From: Actinoplanes liguriensis
GTDB taxonomy: Bacteria > Actinomycetota > Actinomycetes > Mycobacteriales > Micromonosporaceae
Direction of reading: 5' to 3'
NCBI GenBank assembly: GCA_000715855.1
Contig: KL571254.1
Span: 41,479 to 51,788 of the forward strand
Length of the DNA stretch: 10,310 nucleotides
The notes under the pieces were generated by a model. That model had not been told where the DNA came from and did no database searches. It saw only the letters and a program-made list of their open reading frames with translations. The position numbers and the translations under genes were made by a program. This document shows positions 6,665-10,310 of this stretch, in pieces. Each line of letters begins with the position of its first letter. The first letter of the stretch is position 1.

Positions 6665-6673
6665 CTGCCCATT

Positions 6674-6679
6674 CTCCTT
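6674..6679 (-). promoter_or_regulatory. Ribosome binding site for the MarR gene
   Basis: Reads AAGGAG on the minus strand, nine bases before GTG 6664. It decides the MarR start in favour of the shorter protein. Confidence 0.6.
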
Positions 6680-6689
6680 CATCGAGTGG

Positions 6690-6728
6690 TTGCGGGCGCC
6701 ATCGTACTTGCGGACGTTCACGTCATGA
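6690..6728 (-). promoter_or_regulatory. Possible promoter of the MarR gene
   Basis: On the minus strand TTCATG is followed after 17 bases by TACGAT (fits TAnnnT), upstream of the chosen MarR start. The -35 element overlaps the first operator palindrome, which would allow autoregulation. The -35 match is weak. Confidence 0.3.
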
Positions 6729-6736
6729 ACTAACTT
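6708..6736 (+). promoter_or_regulatory. Likely promoter of the ene-reductase gene
   Basis: TTGCGG (6708-6713) and TAACTT (6731-6736, fits TAnnnT) are separated by exactly 17 bases. The spacer includes the whole first operator palindrome (6716-6730), and the second begins one base after the -10. A transcript would start near 6743, about 34 bases before the ATG. This arrangement predicts repression by steric block. Confidence 0.5.
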
Positions 6737-6768
6737 CGTTCACGGCATGAACCTTTCACGGGATGAAG
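6716..6768. promoter_or_regulatory. Tandem MarR operators (two full, one degenerate)
   Basis: Operator 1 is GTTCACGTCATGAAC (6716-6730) and operator 2 is GTTCACGGCATGAAC (6738-6752). They are identical except for the central base. Each is an inverted repeat GTTCA-n5-TGAAC, and they lie 22 bp apart, about two helical turns, so dimers would bind on the same face. A third copy TTTCACGGGATGAAG (6754-6768) matches 12 of 15 positions of operator 2. Size and symmetry fit MarR binding sites, and the position between the MarR gene and the ene-reductase makes them its probable targets. Confidence 0.75.
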
Positions 6769-6770
6769 GA
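6765..6770 (+). promoter_or_regulatory. Ribosome binding site for the ene-reductase
   Basis: GAAGGA, six bases before ATG 6777. It rules against the earlier in-frame ATG 6747, which lies inside operator 2 and has no ribosome site. Confidence 0.75.
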
Positions 6771-6776
6771 CTTGAG

Positions 6777-7847
6777 ATGGCAACGGCATTTGATGCGTAC
6801 GACCTCGGCGGCACCAAGCTCAGCAATCGCATCGCGATGTCCCCGATGACCCGCAACCGCGCGTTCGGCCCGGGTCTGAGCCCGACCGAGCTCAACGCGG
6901 AGTACTACGCGCAGCGGGCCGGCGCCGGCCTGATCATCACCGAGGGCACCCAGCCGTCCGTCGGCGGGCAGGGCTACATCAACACGCCCGGCCTGCACTC
7001 CGACGAGCAGGTCGAGGGCTGGCGCAAGGTCACCGACGCGGTGCACGCGAACGGCGGCGTCATCTTCGCGCAGCTCATGCACACCGGCCGGATCGGGCAC
7101 CCGGACAACCTGCCCGGCGAGCTGCACCCGGCCGCGCCGTCCGCGGTCGCGCCCGCCGGCCAGATCGTCACCCACGCCGGCCCGCAGGACATGGTCGCCC
7201 CGAAAGAGCTGACCGAGGACGAGATCCGCCAGATCATCGCCGACTTCGCGGAGGCGGGGCGCAACGCGATCGCGGCGGGCTTCGACGGCGTCGAGATCCA
7301 CGGGGCGAACGGCTACCTCGTCCACCAGTTCCTGTCCTCCAACGCCAACCAGCGCACCGACGGCTGGGGCAAGGACATTCAGGGCCGGACCCGATTCGCG
7401 TACGAGGTGGCGGCCGCGCTCGTCGAGGCGATCGGCGCGAACCACGTCGCGATCCGGATCTCGCCCGGAAACCAGTACAACGACATCGCCGAGGAGAACG
7501 TCGAGGAGCTCTACACCGCGCTCCTGGCCCGGCTCGCCCCGCTGAACCTGGCCTACCTGCACGTCGCCGAGTCCGCCGGCCGCGAGCTGACCAAGAAGCT
7601 GCGCGCGCAGTGGCCGGGCACGTTCGTGCTGAACCCGGGCACGTACCCGAACCCGACCGGCCCCGACGCGCTCGCCCTGATCGAGGACGGCACCACCGAC
7701 CTGGTCGCCTACGGCGCGCTGTTCCTCGCCAACCCGGACCTGCCGGCGCGCCTGGCGGCCGGCGGCCCGTTCAACACCCCGGACATGTCCAAGGCGTACG
7801 GCGGCGACCACACCGGCTACATCGACTACCCGACCCTGGGCGCCTGA
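6777..7847 (+). CDS. Old Yellow Enzyme family ene-reductase
   Basis: FMN-dependent flavoprotein that reduces activated C=C bonds (enals, enones, nitroalkenes) with NAD(P)H; cytosolic TIM barrel. 356 residues, full length for the family. Visible landmarks: SPMTRNRA near the N-terminus with T25 next to the flavin; AQLMHTGR at about 98-105; the substrate-binding pair H175 and N178 in HGANGYL with the proton-donor Tyr Y180 at the same spacing as in yeast OYE1; NQRTD at 191-195; the phosphate-binding YGALFLANPDLPARL; and the C-terminal YGGDHTGYIDYPTL. The usual YGG after RTD is here GWGKD, a small variation. It is closest in layout to the NemA/PETN-reductase type. The physiological substrate is unknown. 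It is probably repressed by the divergent MarR protein and ends in a 22-base overlap with the convergent SDR gene. Confidence 0.95.
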   Translation: MATAFDAYDLGGTKLSNRIAMSPMTRNRAFGPGLSPTELNAEYYAQRAGAGLIITEGTQPSVGGQGYINTPGLHSDEQVEGWRKVTDAVHANGGVIFAQLMHTGRIGHPDNLPGELHPAAPSAVAPAGQIVTHAGPQDMVAPKELTEDEIRQIIADFAEAGRNAIAAGFDGVEIHGANGYLVHQFLSSNANQRTDGWGKDIQGRTRFAYEVAAALVEAIGANHVAIRISPGNQYNDIAEENVEELYTALLARLAPLNLAYLHVAESAGRELTKKLRAQWPGTFVLNPGTYPNPTGPDALALIEDGTTDLVAYGALFLANPDLPARLAAGGPFNTPDMSKAYGGDHTGYIDYPTLGA

Positions 7848-8806
7848 TCCAGTAGTCCCAGGTCACGAAGGCTCTCCGCGGTCTCCACGATCGTCGTCCG
7901 CACGGGGCGGGGCTGCCACCCCAGCTCCGTGCGGGCCCGGTCGTTGTGGATGACCGGGCGCGGCAGCTCCGGCCCGGGCGCCTCCTCGACCGGGACCCGG
8001 GTGGCGCCGAACCCGTCCCGGAGCATCGCGGCGACCTCGACGAAGCTCAGCGCCGGGCCGTCGGCGAGAGCCAGGAAACGCCGGCCGGCCGCGGCGGGGG
8101 CGGCCATCGCCCGTACGTGCAGATCGGCAACGTCTCTCACATCGGCGACACCGAACCGGGCCCGCGGCGCGACGGTCATCGTCCCGTCCAGCATTGCCTT
8201 GATCAACAAGGCCGAGGAGCCCAGCCGGGTCGTCAGGGTCGGCCCGAAGATGCCTGTCGGGTTCACCACCACCAACTCGGTGCCGCCGCCCTCGCGGGTC
8301 ATGAGGTCCCAGGCGGCGCGCTCGGCAATTGCTTTCGAGCGGGGGTACGCCGCGAGACCGGGCGTGTCCGGATCCGTCCAGTCGTCCTCGGTGAACTCCG
8401 CCCCCGATTTCGGCGTGTAGCCCACCGCCGCGAACGACGAGGTCAGCACCACGCGGCGGGCACCGGCGTCGCGCGCCGCCCGCAGAACCCGCACCGTGCC
8501 CTCCCGAGCCGGAACGATCAGCTCGTCCGGGTCCTTCGGCTGCACCGGTGGGATCGGCGAGGCCACGTGATGCACCTCGGCACAGCCCTTCACCGCCGTC
8601 GCCCAGCCGTCGTCGCTCATCAGATCCGCGGCGACGACCTCCAGCCCGGCGTCGTCGGCGCCACCCCGCCGGACCGCCGCCCGCAACTCCTCCTGCTTCG
8701 CGACGTCGCGAACCGTGGTGCGGACCGGACTCCCGCCCTTGAGCAGCACCGCGATCAGATGCGTGGCCAGATAGCCGGACCCGCCGGTGACCAGAACCGG
8801 GCTCAT
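7826..8806 (-). CDS. Extended SDR oxidoreductase (DFR-like)
   Basis: NAD(P)-dependent reductase/epimerase of the extended short-chain dehydrogenase superfamily, 326 residues, Rossmann fold. The cofactor motif is TGGSGYLATHL at residues 7-17, with Ala at the place of the usual third Gly. R30/R33 after the second strand (RTTVRD) suggest NADP preference (inference). The catalytic set is S123/S124 (LTSSFAAVGY), Y154 and K158 (YPRSK), followed by the NPTGIFGP loop at about 182-189. The pattern is that of dihydroflavonol-4-reductase/aldehyde-reductase-like enzymes. The true substrate is unknown; small aldehydes, ketones or sugar derivatives are all possible. Its ATG overlaps the MerR stop codon (ATGA), so translation is coupled to the regulator. 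Confidence 0.93.
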   Translation of the reverse strand: MSPVLVTGGSGYLATHLIAVLLKGGSPVRTTVRDVAKQEELRAAVRRGGADDAGLEVVAADLMSDDGWATAVKGCAEVHHVASPIPPVQPKDPDELIVPAREGTVRVLRAARDAGARRVVLTSSFAAVGYTPKSGAEFTEDDWTDPDTPGLAAYPRSKAIAERAAWDLMTREGGGTELVVVNPTGIFGPTLTTRLGSSALLIKAMLDGTMTVAPRARFGVADVRDVADLHVRAMAAPAAAGRRFLALADGPALSFVEVAAMLRDGFGATRVPVEEAPGPELPRPVIHNDRARTELGWQPRPVRTTIVETAESLRDLGLLDQAPRVG

Positions 8807-9240
8807 CGCGCCACCGCCAGACCCGCGATCGCGTCCACGACCCGCCGGGTGATCTCGGACTCGGCGGTCTCGTCACCCCGGTCGCGGGCGTCCCAGAGGG
8901 CCGCCTTCTCCCGCAGGTAGCCGAGCCGGGCGTACTGCGCGACGATCTCCGCCTCGATCCGGTCGGCGTGCCGCAGCAGCAGATCCCGCTGCTCGGCCGC
9001 CGCGTCCCGGCCGCGCTTGCGGTTCGCCAGATACGTCCGCATGTCCTCGATGCCGACGCCGACCGCCCGCAGGCAGGCCAGCGCCTCCACGGTGTCGACG
9101 TCCCCGTCGTGGTAACGCCGGTGACTGCTCCTGAGGTCCCGCTCGATCGGCCCGATCAGGCCGGCGTCCTCGTAGTAGCGCAGTGTGGGCTCACTCAGCC
9201 CACTCCGCCGCGCCACCTCTTGAATAGTGAATGTCGCCAT
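8803..9240 (-). CDS. MerR-family transcriptional regulator
   Basis: 145-residue activator/repressor of the MerR family. The N-terminal winged helix spans residues about 4-43: TIQEVARRSGLSEPTLRYYE, then the wing ending HRRY at 40-43. A long dimerisation coiled coil follows (about 70-115, rich in Arg, Glu and Leu). The only cysteine is in LACLRAVG in the DNA-binding domain, so it is not a metal- or SoxR-type sensor; the short effector region resembles AdhR-like regulators that respond to aldehydes or drugs (inference). The start at ATG 9240 has no Shine-Dalgarno, but a promoter places transcription initiation about at the ATG, so the mRNA is probably leaderless. First gene of a two-gene operon with the SDR. 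Confidence 0.93.
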   Translation of the reverse strand: MATFTIQEVARRSGLSEPTLRYYEDAGLIGPIERDLRSSHRRYHDGDVDTVEALACLRAVGVGIEDMRTYLANRKRGRDAAAEQRDLLLRHADRIEAEIVAQYARLGYLREKAALWDARDRGDETAESEITRRVVDAIAGLAVAR

Positions 9241-9246
9241 GCCCCA

Positions 9247-9277
9247 AGCACACCAAACCTCAAGCGCTTGAAGTCAA
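9247..9277 (-). promoter_or_regulatory. MerR-type 19-bp-spacer promoter with operator
   Basis: On the minus strand TTGACT (9272-9277) is followed by a 19-base spacer and TGTGCT (9247-9252). The spacer opens with the perfect 12-bp palindrome TCAAGCGCTTGA (9260-9271). The overlong spacer with a centred dyad is the hallmark of MerR-controlled promoters, so autoregulation is likely. The -10 ends six bases before the MerR ATG, implying a leaderless mRNA. The -10 hexamer is poor, as expected for an activator-dependent promoter. Confidence 0.7.
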
Positions 9278-9288
9278 GCCCAAGCCCG

Positions 9289-9341
9289 GGCTGGTTCCCA
9301 CCGTGGTTATCGGGGTCTCATAACCACGGTGGGAGCCAGCC
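9289..9341. terminator. Long hairpin terminator after rtcB
   Basis: Two arms (9289-9310 and 9320-9341) pair over 22 bp with a single T/G mismatch (a wobble in RNA) around the loop CGGGGTCTC. It begins 12 bases after the rtcB stop on the minus strand and ends about 12 bases before the -35 of the MerR promoter. It most likely terminates rtcB transcription and insulates the MerR operon. No T-tract follows. Confidence 0.7.
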
Positions 9342-9353
9342 GGGAGCCGGCGG

Positions 9354-10310
9354 TCAGTCGCCCTTGACGTTGACCAGCTGGCGCAGGGTGTGGCGGATCG
9401 TGACCAGCTCCTCGGCGTCGCGCATGACCACGTCGATCGGCTTGTACGCCTGCGGGATCTCGTCCAGGAACGCGTCCGTGTCCCGGTACTCGATGCCCTT
9501 CATCGCCTCCCGCAGCTGCTCCCGCGTGAACGTCTTGCGCGCCTTCGAGCGCGAGTACGCCCGCCCGGCCCCGTGCGGCGACGAGTTCAGCGACTCGGCG
9601 TTGCCCTTGCCGGCGACCACGTAGGAGGCGTCGCCCATCGAGCCCGGGATCAGCCCCGGCACGCCCGCGGCCGCGTTGATCGCGCCCTTGCGGGACAGCC
9701 ACACCTGCTTGCCGTAGTGCGTCTCCTGCTCGGTGTAGTTGTGGTGGCACTGCACGCGTTCCACCTCGTGCACCGGCCCGCCCACGAAGGCGGCGAAGCA
9801 GGCGACGACCCGGTCCATCATCTCGTCGCGGTTGGTGAGCGCGAAGTCCTGCGCCCAGCGCAGCTCCCGCAGGTAGGCGTCGAACTCGCCGGTGCCCTCC
9901 TCCAGGTATGCCAGGTCGCGGTCGGGCAGTTCGACGCCGCGCTTCTCCTGCAGTTGCCGGGCGATCTGGATGTGGTGGCCGGCGATCCGGTTGCCGACGC
10001 CGCGCGAGCCGGAGTGCAGGAACAGCCACACCGCGCCGCGCTCGTCACCGCACACCTCGATGAAGTGGTTGCCGCTGCCGAGCGAGCCGAGCTGGAGCTT
10101 CCAGTTCTTCGCGTACTCGGCCGGGTCGAAGTCGGCGGCCGCTTCCAGGCGGGCGATGCGGCGCTCGGCGGATTCGGTCAGCGAGCGGTTGTAGCCGCCG
10201 GCCGACAACGGGATCGCCCGTTCGATCGACGTCCGCAGCGTGCTCCGGTCGGCCGGCAGGTCCTCGACCCGGTACTGGGTGCGCACGGCGGCCATCCCGC
10301 AGCCGATGTC
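9354..10310 (-). CDS. rtcB: RNA ligase RtcB (5' end beyond window)
   Basis: GTP- and Mn-dependent ligase joining RNA 2',3'-cyclic-phosphate (3'-phosphate) ends to 5'-OH ends; acts in RNA repair and, in many organisms, tRNA splicing. 318 residues are visible, the C-terminal four-fifths of a protein usually near 400 residues; the start lies to the right of the window. The metal and active-site motifs are present in order: DIGCGM at the very edge (Asp and Cys metal ligands), GSGNHF, LFLHSGSRGVG, QCHHNY, and the guanylylated His in NSSPHGAGRAYSR. The C-terminus ends normally with VIxxxLxxLVNVKGD. No archease or RtcR gene is within view. Nothing suggests inactivation. Confidence 0.96.
   Translation of the reverse strand, partial: DIGCGMAAVRTQYRVEDLPADRSTLRTSIERAIPLSAGGYNRSLTESAERRIARLEAAADFDPAEYAKNWKLQLGSLGSGNHFIEVCGDERGAVWLFLHSGSRGVGNRIAGHHIQIARQLQEKRGVELPDRDLAYLEEGTGEFDAYLRELRWAQDFALTNRDEMMDRVVACFAAFVGGPVHEVERVQCHHNYTEQETHYGKQVWLSRKGAINAAAGVPGLIPGSMGDASYVVAGKGNAESLNSSPHGAGRAYSRSKARKTFTREQLREAMKGIEYRDTDAFLDEIPQAYKPIDVVMRDAEELVTIRHTLRQLVNVKGD

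Noticed and set aside
6747-6776. Upstream ATG 6747 as the ene-reductase start
   Set aside because: It lies in the second operator and lacks a ribosome site, while ATG 6777 has GAAGGA at six bases and matches the family N-terminus.
7946-8920. 324-codon plus-strand frame opposite the SDR gene
   Set aside because: Antisense of an SDR with all catalytic motifs; low-complexity Arg-rich translation.
1-10310. CRISPR array, tRNA or rRNA genes, insertion sequence, integrase
   Set aside because: No regularly spaced direct repeats, tRNA-like cloverleaf, transposase or integrase motif was seen on either strand.

Overview
The window looks like chromosomal DNA from a high-GC actinomycete, most likely Micromonosporales or Streptomycetales. 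This rests on the very GC-rich third codon positions, GTG starts, leaderless or weakly led genes and the actinobacterial flavour of every recognisable protein; no species can be named from the sequence alone. It splits into two parts of different character. Positions 1 to about 5,140 are visibly less GC-rich (by eye near 60%, against 70% or more to the right), use rare TTA codons and carry proteins of no known cellular function, as in an accessory island. Positions 5,143 to 10,310 look like ordinary conserved chromosome.

Accessory part. A 632-base leader has no confident gene, but a strong 11-bp hairpin lies just past a possible 51-codon minus-strand ORF. Next comes the dominant gene (660-3770, +), a protein of about 1,036 residues: an N-terminal helix-turn-helix, a P-loop NTPase domain with Walker A GGSSTGKT and an NE-type Walker B, and 17 helical repeats on a strict 32-residue period. 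The build resembles STAND-like sensor or signalling NTPases, but the function is unknown. Then come two hypothetical genes in divergent orientation, one on the minus strand (3889-4386) and one on the plus strand (4436-4852), and a 290-base gene-poor junction.

Conserved part. A MarR regulator (minus) and a downstream gene for a secreted beta-propeller-like protein lie divergent to an Old Yellow Enzyme ene-reductase (plus). The intergenic region holds two 15-bp palindromes differing at one central base, 22 bp apart, plus a degenerate third. The first exactly fills the spacer of the likely reductase promoter, which suggests simple MarR repression. Convergent to the reductase, with a 22-bp tail overlap, is an extended short-chain dehydrogenase/reductase. 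Its start codon overlaps the stop of an upstream MerR regulator, so these two form a translationally coupled pair. The MerR gene has a 19-bp-spacer promoter with a central palindrome and appears to be leaderless. A long hairpin separates this pair from the last gene, an RtcB RNA ligase that runs off the right edge.

Functionally, the right half holds two regulator plus NAD(P)H-reductase modules (MarR/OYE and MerR/SDR) back to back, probably for responses to electrophiles or small carbonyl compounds (inference). The most unusual item is the large repeat NTPase in the left half.
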